Shown here one piece after another: positions 9,935 through 19,155 of a stretch of DNA of 64,000 nt (positions within the stretch are counted from its first letter, which is position 1; the number at the start of each line of letters is the position of its first letter). Source of the stretch: Anaeropeptidivorans aminofermentans (lineage in GTDB: Bacteria > Bacillota > Clostridia > Lachnospirales > UBA5962); assembly GCF_940670685.1 (NCBI RefSeq), contig NZ_OW711693.1, positions 3,224,001 through 3,288,000 on the forward strand, in the 5' to 3' direction. The notes beneath the pieces were generated by a model, which saw only the letters and a list, made by a program, of their open reading frames with translations, did not search any database and was not told where the DNA came from. Made by a program: the position numbers and the translations under genes.

Positions 9935-10215
9935 AAAAAAAGCCCTCCTCTCCGAAAACTATGTTTTCGGGGACGAGAGCATGGCTTCGTGTTACCACCC
10001 CAATTCATTTGCACCTCACGGCACAAACCTCATCTGCTGCAGGCAGGAAATGATCTGCCGATAGCATAGCGCAATAACGGGCGCCCCCGTCGCAGCCTAA
10101 ATTAAACTAATTTCGGTGCGCAGCTCCAAGACCATATTCAGCAGCTCCATAGCTTTACCCGTTCTCAGCAGTAGGGTTCTCTGTAAAAGATGATTCTGCT
10201 TACTCTTCTTTTCGT
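9935..10215 (-). promoter_or_regulatory. T-box leader of metG (tRNA-Met sensing)
   Basis: On the minus strand the T-box core GGGTGGTAACACG lies at 9988-10000 and is followed by a terminator hairpin (arms about 9963-9985 and 9942-9960) and a T run at 9935-9941. Stem I lies upstream, with an AGAGA motif, and an ATG codon at 10133-10135 inside GAATATGG is well placed as the specifier, matching the methionine synthetase downstream. The T-box and terminator share sequence, as expected for an antiterminator/terminator switch. Confidence 0.9.
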
Positions 10216-10480
10216 TGCCTTTGGGTTTCAATATATAAACAGCGTATGCTTATACCGAATAAGTATGCAAAGTTCAGACAGCCTGAAGCATGACACAGCC
10301 CGGAAGGAATCTCTTCGTATGGCATAGCAACGGACTTTTAGATGCATATTAAGATTCGTGTAAACACATTCTAGTATATCGTAAATTTCTTTATTTTACA
10401 AGACGGTTATTTTTGTATATTCTTAATATCGGTATATATAGTCATTTATTATGGAGGCTTTAGCTTGATGCTCTATAAAA

Positions 10481-10508
10481 ACAGGGACCGATAAGTATCA
10501 ATCCCTGC
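10481..10508 (-). terminator. Probable terminator of the SDR operon
   Basis: On the minus strand CAGGGA and TCCCTG arms enclose a partly paired loop and are followed by TTTTTATAG. It lies about 260 bases after the dehydrogenase stop. Confidence 0.5.
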
Positions 10509-10565
10509 CTTTATATTTCCTGTCCGGCTTATAAAATAGCTCCGGTTTTTTCAATTGCTCCGTAT

Positions 10566-10655
10566 GAAGCCTTATAGTCAATTTGCTTTATTTGGCCGCA
10601 AGCATTTGGCTTTAATAAGAGAAAAGCAAATTAACAATACTGCCGTTTCATACTT
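10566..10655. repeat. Family B short inverted-repeat element
   Basis: TATAGTCAATTTGCTTTA and AAAAGCAAATTAACAATACTGC are the end motifs, giving the same layout as the copy at 9814-9900. Confidence 0.5.
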
Positions 10656-10765
10656 ATTCAAATATAAGGAAGATAAAATTACCTGCCGTAAATCTTTTAT
10701 TGAAAGCGTCTCCTGCAACTGCCGCCTTTTCCTACTATTAATAGTCTTTTAGAATATAAATAAGA

Positions 10766-11512
10766 TTATAAAATGGACTTTCCTCCGTCTACTACAAGGT
10801 TCATGCCTGTGCAATAGCTGGATTCATCGCTTGCCAAGAACAGCATTGCCTTAGCGATTTCATAAGTTTTGGCGCTTCTTCCCATAGGGATCGAAGGAAG
10901 AATCAGCTTTTCAAAATCACAGCCTTCGGGAATAAGCTCTGTAATGGTTAATCCGGGAGAGACGGCGTTTACTCGAATTCCTCTGGAAGCAAATTCTACT
11001 GCGGCCGCCTTTGTAAATTGGATAACCGCACCCTTTGAAGCACAGTAAGATGAATATGTATCAAGGCCTTCGATGCCTGCAAGAGATGAGGTGTTTACAA
11101 TGGAGCCTTTTTGATTTTTAAGCATGTAAGGAAGCACTAAGCTCGTAAGCATAAAATAGCTCTTTATATTTAAGTCAAATACTGCATCGTACTGCTTTTC
11201 GACATCAAGCTCTTCAAGTTTAAAGGGAACCGATTTTCCTGCATTATTTACAAGAATGTCAATGGTTCCGTATTGCTCTACGGCCTTATTTACAAGGGCT
11301 TCCAAATCTGCTTTTACAGTGACGTCTGCCTGAACGAAAGCAGCTTCTCCGCCTTTTTCTTTAATTTCTTTCTCAAGAGCCTCGCCAAGAGCCTTCCGTC
11401 TGCCGCAGAAAACTACGTTTGCCCCTTCTTCTGCGAAAACCATCGCACAGGCCTTCCCTATACCAGATGTGGCGCCGCTTACGATAGCCACTTTACCGCT
11501 GAGTCTTTTCAT
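10766..11512 (-). CDS. Short-chain dehydrogenase/reductase (SDR)
   Basis: A 248-residue NAD(P)-dependent oxidoreductase of the classical SDR family. The Rossmann motif is GATSGIGKA near residues 13-21, the adenine-ring motif is NNAG, the catalytic serine lies in NTSSLAG, and the YxxxK pair appears as YCASK. The C-terminus VDGGKSIL is typical of FabG-like members. The fatty-acid genes that accompany true fabG are absent. The gene is third in an operon with an M20 hydrolase and a membrane protein, so a catabolic role on the product of the hydrolase is more likely. The substrate is unknown. Confidence 0.85.
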   Translation of the reverse strand: MKRLSGKVAIVSGATSGIGKACAMVFAEEGANVVFCGRRKALGEALEKEIKEKGGEAAFVQADVTVKADLEALVNKAVEQYGTIDILVNNAGKSVPFKLEELDVEKQYDAVFDLNIKSYFMLTSLVLPYMLKNQKGSIVNTSSLAGIEGLDTYSSYCASKGAVIQFTKAAAVEFASRGIRVNAVSPGLTITELIPEGCDFEKLILPSIPMGRSAKTYEIAKAMLFLASDESSYCTGMNLVVDGGKSIL

Positions 11513-11554
11513 AACAAACCTCCTTTAAAATGAATTCGTTTATTTATACTTCAC

Positions 11555-12856
11555 CTATTCAATGCCGCACCATTGGGCAATAATCAGAGCGTATATTTTT
11601 GCTGCTTCAACAAGCTGGGATATGGCGATTTTTTCTCCGGCAACGTGAGCGTATTTGCCTTCTCCCGGGCCTAAAATAATGACGGGTATATTCTTTTCGG
11701 CTATAAAGGAAGCATCTGATACGGCAAACATGCCTGTTAACTCGCCCCCTGCAGGCACAACCGTTCTAACGGCCTTCTGGGCAAGCTTGCATATTTCTTC
11801 CTCCTGCGCAATATCAAAGGAAGGCCAGTTAAATATCCATTCCACTTTCGGCGGATTTTTTACAAGCCAGTCGTCATTTAAGCAGGCGTTTTTAATATGG
11901 GCTTCTATTTCATTTTTTATGCTTTCAGGGGTTTCCTGAGGCGGATAAAATAAGGAATAAGACATTTCAATATTGTCTGAAACCAGGCTTCGGCCTACCC
12001 CCGCATCTATCGTCGCGCAGTTAATGCAGAAATATCCCTGCTTATACAATTTATGTTTCTTCGTCTGGCCCCATTTTCTTTCTAAATCTTTTACGGCATT
12101 ATAGATAATCATTCCTTTTTCTATGGCGTCTACCCCGGCTTCTTCGCCTAAGCCGCCGTCTCTTATCACCTCGCCCCGACGGGCAGCGTGGCAGGATTTT
12201 CCCTTAACCGACCATTTCATTTCAAAAACCCCCGGCTGGGCGGTATTGATTTCAAAAGGTATGGCATCGGTAGAGGTCGGCTCGCATACGATGGCTGCAT
12301 CTGCCAGCGGTCCATGCTCAAGGCAGGCGCCCGTTCCCGCTTCCGTAACCTTACATTCTTCCCCTACGGCGTTTTGAAAAACAATATCGCCTTTGGGCTT
12401 ATATCCTGCCTTTAAAAGAGCCTTTAATGCAAAGAGGGCAGCGGCATTTCCGCCTTTCATATCTACGGAGCCTCTTCCGTGGACGTATTCATCGTCAATT
12501 CTTCCGCTGAAGGGGTCTTCCCCGTTCCACTGTTCAATATCCCCCGGGGGAACAACGTCAATATGGCCGTTAAACATAAGGGATTTCCCTTCCCCTGTGC
12601 CCTTATACACGCCTACAAGGCTTGCTCTTCCGGCAAAGCCTTCCGCTTCAAAAATATCTGTTGCAATGCCTTCTTTGTCCATAAGGCTTTTTAAATATTC
12701 GCTTACCTTTCTTTCACCGCCAAATGTTTTCTCAGGCTCATATCCGAACTCCGGCGTAACGCTTTTAATCTGCACCAAATCTGAAACGGTTTTCACAAGC
12801 TCGTCTTTTAAGCTCTCTACAGCTTCATAAATTTTGTTCTTTACTTCCTCTTTCAC
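11555..12856 (-). CDS. M20-family metallohydrolase (ArgE/DapE-like)
   Basis: A 433-residue zinc amidohydrolase or carboxypeptidase. Metal-site motifs are FNGHIDVVPPG (first histidine and aspartate), GRGSVDMKGG (bridging aspartate), GEECKVTEAG (catalytic glutamate with metal glutamate) and the C-terminal histidine in YAHVAGEKI. A dimerisation lid lies in between. It probably cleaves an N-acyl amino acid or small peptide. It lies 24 bases after a membrane protein gene and 42 bases before the SDR gene, suggesting uptake, hydrolysis and oxidation of one compound. Confidence 0.85.
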   Translation of the reverse strand: MKEEVKNKIYEAVESLKDELVKTVSDLVQIKSVTPEFGYEPEKTFGGERKVSEYLKSLMDKEGIATDIFEAEGFAGRASLVGVYKGTGEGKSLMFNGHIDVVPPGDIEQWNGEDPFSGRIDDEYVHGRGSVDMKGGNAAALFALKALLKAGYKPKGDIVFQNAVGEECKVTEAGTGACLEHGPLADAAIVCEPTSTDAIPFEINTAQPGVFEMKWSVKGKSCHAARRGEVIRDGGLGEEAGVDAIEKGMIIYNAVKDLERKWGQTKKHKLYKQGYFCINCATIDAGVGRSLVSDNIEMSYSLFYPPQETPESIKNEIEAHIKNACLNDDWLVKNPPKVEWIFNWPSFDIAQEEEICKLAQKAVRTVVPAGGELTGMFAVSDASFIAEKNIPVIILGPGEGKYAHVAGEKIAISQLVEAAKIYALIIAQWCGIE

Positions 12857-12880
12857 AAAAATACCCCCTTTTATTCATAA

Positions 12881-14050
12881 TCAGCCCATTAAAAACGGTA
12901 CATGCATAATAATCATTGACCAGACGCCGGACACCAGCCCAAGACATATCAGCGCTATGGGGCAGGGATGCCATCTTTGGGTAATCTTAATTTTTTCTAA
13001 TAAGAAGTGAACTAAAGCCGGCATTACAGCGGCAGAAACGATTACTGTTAAAATTAACGTCACCATAGGTATACTATAGGTGTTCAGCACAGAGCCGGTG
13101 GTTACGGCACAGATAAAGGTAAAGGCAAAGCCTGATTTCAAATATTTGGGATACCAGACAAAAAGCGCCGTAGCTGCGGTAAGAAGGGTTCCGAAAAGAA
13201 ATACAGGAAAACGGTCGGAAGCATAATTAATGCTATTGGGATTTAATAACCAGCCTATGATGGCCCCTGAATAAAGGCCTACGGTAGCTAAGGGGCTTCC
13301 CCAGAAAACCGGCTCCCCGGGGTCTGCCAGCATACGGGTGTAAAAGAGCTTGCTGCCTTCCATGGGGCCTGCTTCTTCTTTGTTAGGCTCTTTCGTTTCC
13401 TTCACAGGGTCTTTTTCATTCATCCAAGGAATTATTCTGCACAGTTCAATACATATAATCGTAACAATTCCCATGCCTAAAGCTACACCGCAGAAGCCGG
13501 GAATGCCTAAAGGATTGGCAACGTTCATAAAAAGCCAATTAGAAACAGGATATGTAAGAAAGCCCGCCAATACCCCTGAGGTAACTATTTTCTTAGGGCT
13601 TCTGCCGAATAAGAGAACCAAAGTCGGCGCTGTACTTACAAAGGGTGCAAAGGTAGGCGTCCATGCCCCCGCCTCAAAGTAAACTATATTTGTGATTATA
13701 AGCCCTATGACGGCTGTGGCTATAACAGGCCAGAACATTCCGCTTCCGCCCAAAGCAGGAACCCCCATAAAAGGCCTTCCTTTTCTTTCAAGACTGTCAG
13801 CAATTACAGCAAATATAATAAGCCCCGCCGCAGCAAATATCGATTTAAAGAAATAGGCTTCCGTCATATCTCCGAAAAACCAAAATATCCGATGGAGGAA
13901 GCTTCCTTCGGCGGCTTTCAGTAAAATATCGACAAACCCGGGGATATAAGCATTGCTTTCAATCAGCGGCTCAATAGAACTCATTGCCGCAAAAAGCAGT
14001 ATAATCGCCAAAACGGTTGCTATATAAGCCGGTACTATTTTTTTGCGCAT
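12881..14050 (-). CDS. Polytopic membrane protein, possible transporter (DUF1576-like?)
   Basis: A 389-residue protein with roughly ten hydrophobic segments, beginning KIVPAYIATVLAIILLFAAMSS. Mid-protein there is a charged loop (MNEKDPVKETKEPNKEEAG), and GVPALGGSGMFWPVIATAVIG precedes a transmembrane segment. The length and topology recall the DUF1576 membrane family, but this assignment is from memory and weak. As first gene of an operon with an M20 hydrolase and a dehydrogenase it would fit a substrate carrier. An AGAGAGG site precedes the ATG. Confidence 0.6.
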   Translation of the reverse strand: MRKKIVPAYIATVLAIILLFAAMSSIEPLIESNAYIPGFVDILLKAAEGSFLHRIFWFFGDMTEAYFFKSIFAAAGLIIFAVIADSLERKGRPFMGVPALGGSGMFWPVIATAVIGLIITNIVYFEAGAWTPTFAPFVSTAPTLVLLFGRSPKKIVTSGVLAGFLTYPVSNWLFMNVANPLGIPGFCGVALGMGIVTIICIELCRIIPWMNEKDPVKETKEPNKEEAGPMEGSKLFYTRMLADPGEPVFWGSPLATVGLYSGAIIGWLLNPNSINYASDRFPVFLFGTLLTAATALFVWYPKYLKSGFAFTFICAVTTGSVLNTYSIPMVTLILTVIVSAAVMPALVHFLLEKIKITQRWHPCPIALICLGLVSGVWSMIIMHVPFLMG

Positions 14051-14182
14051 ATTAACACCTCTCTTTTATTAAGATGCCGGGGCATGTTTTAGAAAATCAT
14101 GCCCCAATAAATTTCCGAAACTATTTAATACAAGAATCCATGGGAAAGGGTCAAAAAGTATGGAACAAATTAAAATGGGCGT

Positions 14183-14322
14183 TATAGTAAATTTAAAGTC
14201 AAGCCGTAACAAAGCCTTATATTCTTAAGGCTCAAAAAATGTACTGTGCCCAAAGAAAATCCGTATTTTGAGTCTTTAGGAAATCGGTTTTATTACTTCT
14301 CTATAATAAATCTACTATTATA
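14183..14322. repeat. Family A MITE-like element, copy 2 (diverged)
   Basis: TATAGTAAATTTAAAGTC at the left and a degenerate ATAAATCTACTATTATA at the right bound an element with the same internal order as the other family A copies. Confidence 0.6.
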
Positions 14323-14546
14323 GTAGGCAGTGCCTGAAAATAGTTAAACCGCCTCTATGTTAGAAATACAGCTCTAAATTTAATGAATTTTAAACAAAAA
14401 TAAGTAATCTGCCGGAAAATAAGTATCCGAGTATTTTTAAGGATGCAGGCCTGTTTTATGGTAAATTCACCAGGCCTTGGCCTTTTCAGACACGTTTAAA
14501 AAATACTTTAATCTTTTTACCGGAAGGCATCTTTTGGCCTTACAAA

Positions 14547-15671
14547 TCAATCAGAAATCTTACATACTATTCTTTCCTGCCAGCCGGTGATAATCTGGCG
14601 ATAGCCGGCTATTTCCTTATCCAGCGCAGTATCTCCCGTATCCACAAGAAGGATATTCCCCGGCAGATTATAAATTTTATCCGCGGAAGAAATGATTATG
14701 ATGTTTTCCGTACCAATTTTCCGAATCACTCTTGGGCTAAGCTGCTGGTTTCCCCTGCCGAAAACGTGGCCCTGCCCGCCGATGACAGTAAGAATGAGTT
14801 TAACCTTCTTTCCTTCAATAAGATGGAATATTTGGTCTTCGGTACAGTCTTTCATAAGAATTTCGTTTCGATAGATAACATCGATTCCAAGAAGGGTGCC
14901 TTCAATATTCATATGTTTAAGAATATTGAAGGTCGTGCTTCCCGTGCCGAAAATATAACGGGTATCCTGATCCCCTTTATTTATAATATCTATAACTTCC
15001 TCTGCAATGCCCTCAATATCATGGCTTTGATATTTCGCCCCTGATTTGGGGTGCTGCATCAGGTTTTTTATCTGGGGTACGGATAAATATCCATAAAGCT
15101 TTGCCTGAACTCTATTGTTTCTGAAAAGCGCCTCATCAATATCCATGACCTCACATTGGAGCACATTAATATTAACTCTGCTTTCCAAAAAGAGCCTTAG
15201 GGCTTCTCCTGCAGACTTTGGATTATTTGCATAAACAGCAGAATGTATCTTCACGCCGGCAGGGATGCCCATAACGGTTAAATCAATACCTACGGCATTA
15301 TATATATTTCTTGCCGTACCATCTCCGCCGGCAAAGACTAATATTTCCGGTTTTTCTTCTTTCATAAGCCTTGCAGATTCTTCCGTATCCTCATGGCTTG
15401 TTTTTTCAGGTTTCGCCTTTCCTATGACCTTATAAGAAAAACCCATGGATTGAAGCAAATTTTCTCCCATAATCCCCGGGGCAGTGAGAAAAAACAGCGC
15501 TTCTTTTATAGGCAGCAGGCCTTCAAGGGCAATTTTTGTTTTATTCTCCGCTTCCATAACGGCGCCCTTTTCAAAAGCCTGCCGTTGAATATCCTCCCCG
15601 TCGCTGCCCTTCAAGCCTACTCTTCCGCCGATGCCTGCAACAGGGTTTATAATGAGGCCGATTTTATGCAT
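14547..15671 (-). CDS. ATP-NAD kinase-like protein (AcoX/COG3199 type)
   Basis: A 374-residue protein with the NAD-kinase fold. IGLIINPVAGIGGRVGLKGSDG at the N-terminus and FAGGDGTARNIYNAVG near residues 105-120 carry the GGDGT nucleotide-binding motif, and a third glycine-rich site is FGTGSTTFNILKHM. This branch is distinct from housekeeping NAD kinase; its reaction is unproven. It overlaps the stop of gcvPB by 8 bases, so it is translationally coupled to the glycine decarboxylase subunits and may supply or sense their cofactor. Confidence 0.8.
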   Translation of the reverse strand: MHKIGLIINPVAGIGGRVGLKGSDGEDIQRQAFEKGAVMEAENKTKIALEGLLPIKEALFFLTAPGIMGENLLQSMGFSYKVIGKAKPEKTSHEDTEESARLMKEEKPEILVFAGGDGTARNIYNAVGIDLTVMGIPAGVKIHSAVYANNPKSAGEALRLFLESRVNINVLQCEVMDIDEALFRNNRVQAKLYGYLSVPQIKNLMQHPKSGAKYQSHDIEGIAEEVIDIINKGDQDTRYIFGTGSTTFNILKHMNIEGTLLGIDVIYRNEILMKDCTEDQIFHLIEGKKVKLILTVIGGQGHVFGRGNQQLSPRVIRKIGTENIIIISSADKIYNLPGNILLVDTGDTALDKEIAGYRQIITGWQERIVCKISD

Positions 15672-17226
15672 TTTTCTTTTCCTTCTTTTTTAAATACTGT
15701 CTCCATGAGCATATTACATTTTCAGGGTTTTCTTCATAATAGTTTTTAATGCCGTGGCAGGGGGCGTTATGAGGGGCTGTCTTTATGATTTCCGGCTGGT
15801 TATAGCATTCCCATGCGATTTTCTCAAGAACTGCTACGAATTCGTCAATGTCCTTTTTGCTGTAAGAATCTGTAGGCTCAAGGGTAAAAGGTTCAGGCAC
15901 AATATGGGGGTGATGCGATTCCCAGTAATGCTCCATACTGTAGTCTACAAGCCTTCTCTGTACGTCTTCCGTGCCGAAGCCCGTATCGTTTTTAAGCTGT
16001 TCCCAGCTATAGCGGCATTGTTCGATTCTTCTTTTGCCCTCAGCATAATACATGGTAACGCCTTTTATGGCAGAAACCTTTTTAACTGTATACTGATTAT
16101 TTAAAACGGCGCACATGGCAGCTTCCCTTACACCGTCGCTTCCCAAGGAGCGCAGCCACATATAGACTCTTACCACGATAGCGGCATTGCCATAGAAAGA
16201 CCTTACTTTGCCTACGCTTTTCTTTATATCGTAGTCAAGCCTGAATTGTTCTCCTTCTTTTACAACGGCAGGCTTAGGCAGAAAGTCCTTAAGGAATTCC
16301 TTTGCCCCTAAGGCACCGACGCCGGGGCCCATTCCGCCGTGAGGAGAGGAAAATGTTTTATGTAAATTATAATGAATCAAGTCAAAGCCAGCATCTTTAG
16401 CCCTTGTGATACCCATAATACCGTTCACGTTTGCCTGATCGTATACGGCGATGGCACCTACGGCATGGGCGGCTTCTACATATTCTTTTATTCTTGGGTT
16501 AAATATCCCTGTATCCTCAGGATTTGTAATAAATACGGCGGCCGTTTTTTCAGATAATGCCGCTTTAAAGGCTTCCAAAGCAGGATAGCCAAGCTCATTA
16601 TCCTGCATAAGGTCTATTACCTTATATCCGCAGGTGGCAGGGGCTCCTGCATCGGCGGGGTGCGAGAAGATGGTAGTCACAATTTCGTCCCTGTTTTCCC
16701 CTTTGTCCTCAAAATACTTTCTTATAATAAGCGCATTTGTATATATGGCATGGGCACCGCCTCCCGGCTGGAATGAAAATACGTCCATACCGGAAATGCT
16801 TTTAAGATAGTTTTCCGTATGGTGATAAATTTCAAGTATCCCCTGTATGGTAGATTCGTCCTGCAATGGGTGAACGTCTGCAATATTCGGGTTTCTGGAA
16901 ACTAAATGCTCCTGAACCTTAGGGCTGTACTTCATGGTGCAGGTACCTTGGCCGATGTCTACGCTGATGTCATTTCCCAATACCTCTTGGGAAAGCCGCA
17001 TGTAATGCCTGTTTACTCTCATTTGTCCAACCTCCGGAAGGCAGGGGGCCTTCTTTCTTCTTAACCCTTCCGGTATAATGGCTTTTTCTTCCTTAATTTC
17101 TTCTTTTATTTCACGGCTTGCATCAGGAACCAAAACGCCTCTTTCCCCTGCTGTACTCATTTCAAATATAATAGGTTCATCCCATTTTGCTTCATGGAAA
17201 TTGCGCAGTAATGTCTTTTGATCCAT
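15664..17226 (-). CDS. gcvPB: Glycine dehydrogenase (decarboxylating) subunit 2
   Basis: The PLP-binding half of the split P-protein, which decarboxylates glycine and passes the aminomethyl group to lipoylated H-protein. The PLP lysine is K290 in the motif HYNLHKTFSSPHGGMGPG. Other family signatures are GQGTCTMKYSPK, HPLQ and SFQPGGGAHA. At 520 residues it is longer than the usual 480-490. It follows gcvPA by 78 bases. GcvT and GcvH are not encoded in the window and would have to come from elsewhere, so a specialised paralogue is possible. Confidence 0.92.
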   Translation of the reverse strand: MDQKTLLRNFHEAKWDEPIIFEMSTAGERGVLVPDASREIKEEIKEEKAIIPEGLRRKKAPCLPEVGQMRVNRHYMRLSQEVLGNDISVDIGQGTCTMKYSPKVQEHLVSRNPNIADVHPLQDESTIQGILEIYHHTENYLKSISGMDVFSFQPGGGAHAIYTNALIIRKYFEDKGENRDEIVTTIFSHPADAGAPATCGYKVIDLMQDNELGYPALEAFKAALSEKTAAVFITNPEDTGIFNPRIKEYVEAAHAVGAIAVYDQANVNGIMGITRAKDAGFDLIHYNLHKTFSSPHGGMGPGVGALGAKEFLKDFLPKPAVVKEGEQFRLDYDIKKSVGKVRSFYGNAAIVVRVYMWLRSLGSDGVREAAMCAVLNNQYTVKKVSAIKGVTMYYAEGKRRIEQCRYSWEQLKNDTGFGTEDVQRRLVDYSMEHYWESHHPHIVPEPFTLEPTDSYSKKDIDEFVAVLEKIAWECYNQPEIIKTAPHNAPCHGIKNYYEENPENVICSWRQYLKKKEKKNA

Positions 17227-17304
17227 ATATATTCTCCCTTCTTTAAAGATTATTTGCCGAATTTCTTAAGTGAATTTATCTTTTCATTTTCTTTCAAAAT
17301 ATTA

Positions 17305-18711
17305 TTAAGCTAGAATTTCATTTAAGGCTTCCATAAGCCCGTCGATTTCCTCTTTAGAGATGATTTCTGTTACACAATAAAGAGCGCAGTTTATAAGCCC
17401 GTCAAAATCCTTTGAAAGGTCGTATCCGCCGAATATTTTATACTCAAGGAGCTTTTCATTAATTTCTGAAACGCTTTTTCCTGTTTTGCTGAAATCCACA
17501 ACAAATTCCATGAAAAACGGACTGTCAAATTTAATTTCGACATTCTTTAATTCCTGAAACCTTTTCTTTGCGTACTGGCTGTTATAGAGAATCGCAGAGC
17601 CTACGTCTTCCATTCCCTTAGGGCCCATTAAAGCCATGTATACGGCGGCGGAAACCATCCAGAGATTTGTGCCTGTTCCGGTATATTCTTTTCCGAAGGC
17701 CCTTTTTGCATAGTGGGTACGTTCAATAAGCATGTTTCCGAATACGTATTCCCCTTCTACCTCCGGCTCTGCCATGCCGTATATAAAATCTTTATAGTTA
17801 TTGAGATATTTGGCCTCTGCCTTTGTGGAAATAAATCCTGCCTGCCCGTTTCCGCAGGAAAGATGAAGGCCTAAGCTATGTAAATCTCCGCAGGTAATAG
17901 TTGCGCCGTAATTTGAAGGCGCCTCCATGACGCCGAGAGAAATGGGATTCACATAAACGATAAATTCCGCACCGGCGTCTTTTGCAAGCTTCCCGATTTC
18001 TTCTGCATTCGGCTCTAAAACCCCTAAAAATCCCGGGTTTTCAATTAATATCGCTGATACATTGCTATTTATTTTATTCTTAAAGTCCGCCATATCAATG
18101 GCGCCTGTTTCTTTATTATAGCCTACATATACGACTTCAACTTCCAATTCCTTTTGAACGGAGGCCATATAGTTTTCTACTGCGGATTTGTTCTGGGGAT
18201 TCATAAGCTCAGGCAGAAGAACTTGCTTTCTGCCGTTGATTCTATTTGCCATGGCTAAAGAAGTGGCTGCAGCCTGACCGCCGTCATACTGGGGAACGCT
18301 CATAACCTCTGTGTCAAGAAGCTCTGCAAGCATGGAATTATACTCAAAGAAGGTTTGGTATTTTCCGTGGTCTGCCCAGCTTTCAGCCCCGTAGCAGGTA
18401 AGGAACTCTCCCCTTGTGGTTATTTCATCAACAACTGCAGGGATAAAATGCTGGGCACAGCCTGCTCCTAAAAAATTAGTATATTCACTGCAGTTTTTAT
18501 TCTTTGCAAGTATTTTTTCCGTGTGTTTTTTAATGCTGTATTCATCAAGAATGGCATCGGGTATGTCCAGCTTTTCTCTGAATTTTAAGCTTTCGGGAAT
18601 CTCCTCATATAAATCCCAAAGGTCTTTTACCCCCACAAAATCCATCATTTCCTTTTGTGCTTCCGGTGCAGAGTTTGGAATATATGGATATACAATTTTT
18701 TCTTTACACAT
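17305..18711 (-). CDS. gcvPA: Glycine dehydrogenase (decarboxylating) subunit 1
   Basis: The partner of GcvPB, with the same fold but no PLP lysine. It begins with a motif typical of the subunit (YPYIPNSAPEAQKEMM), followed by LGAGCAQHFIPAVVDEI and YDGGQAAATSLAMANR. The ATG at 18711 is chosen because AGGAGG lies 6 bases before it; an in-frame start nine codons upstream precedes this site and is rejected. The product has 468 residues. It is the first gene of the gcvPA-gcvPB-kinase operon. I saw no glycine riboswitch in the leader. Confidence 0.9.
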   Translation of the reverse strand: MCKEKIVYPYIPNSAPEAQKEMMDFVGVKDLWDLYEEIPESLKFREKLDIPDAILDEYSIKKHTEKILAKNKNCSEYTNFLGAGCAQHFIPAVVDEITTRGEFLTCYGAESWADHGKYQTFFEYNSMLAELLDTEVMSVPQYDGGQAAATSLAMANRINGRKQVLLPELMNPQNKSAVENYMASVQKELEVEVVYVGYNKETGAIDMADFKNKINSNVSAILIENPGFLGVLEPNAEEIGKLAKDAGAEFIVYVNPISLGVMEAPSNYGATITCGDLHSLGLHLSCGNGQAGFISTKAEAKYLNNYKDFIYGMAEPEVEGEYVFGNMLIERTHYAKRAFGKEYTGTGTNLWMVSAAVYMALMGPKGMEDVGSAILYNSQYAKKRFQELKNVEIKFDSPFFMEFVVDFSKTGKSVSEINEKLLEYKIFGGYDLSKDFDGLINCALYCVTEIISKEEIDGLMEALNEILA

Positions 18712-18988
18712 AAAAATCCTCCTTTTCTGTATTGACAATGATTCATCTTTAAAGAGATTAAAATGGTTTCCCTTGATATTATTCTAAAACCCTCTCACGA
18801 TGAAAGGTATATAGTGTAAATTTATATAAAATCAATATTATTTCTTCCTGTTTTATGTATTATTTTTATATTACTATTCTCTAAATCCTTAAATCATATG
18901 TAACTTTGCAATAGATACAAGCTGTTTATACAATTTTTCATTGTATATATAGTCATATACAACAACAAAGAATGATTTATGGCAAAAT

Positions 18989-19018
18989 AAAAAACCCTCC
19001 TGCGTAAGAGGGTTTTAT
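18989..19018. terminator. Bidirectional terminator between the MerR gene and gcvPA
   Basis: AAAACCCTC (18991-18999) pairs with GAGGGTTTT (19008-19016). A runs and T runs on both sides allow function in either direction. Confidence 0.6.
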
Positions 19019-19021
19019 GTA

Positions 19022-19150
19022 AAGTAAATTCTTATAAAGAAACAGCAAAAGCCAGTTTCTGTAAATTAGAAACATGGCTTCCTTCGGAAACGATATTTTT
19101 TAGAAAACATGGATATAAAATCTCTGTTCCTGTTTTACTTAAAATTTATA
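19022..19150. repeat. Family A-like element, inverted and decayed
   Basis: AGTAAATTCTTATAAAGAA at one end, an inner CTTCCTTCGGAAACG core and AAAATTTATACTA at the other end match the inverted family A order but with many changes. Confidence 0.4.
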
Positions 19151-19155
19151 CTATC

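Noticed and set aside
12123-12830. Several plus-strand ORFs across the M20 gene
   Set aside because: They are antisense shadows of a well-supported gene on the minus strand.
18712-18985. Glycine riboswitch ahead of gcvPA
   Set aside because: The usual conserved cores and a terminator or start-site switch were not seen in the leader.
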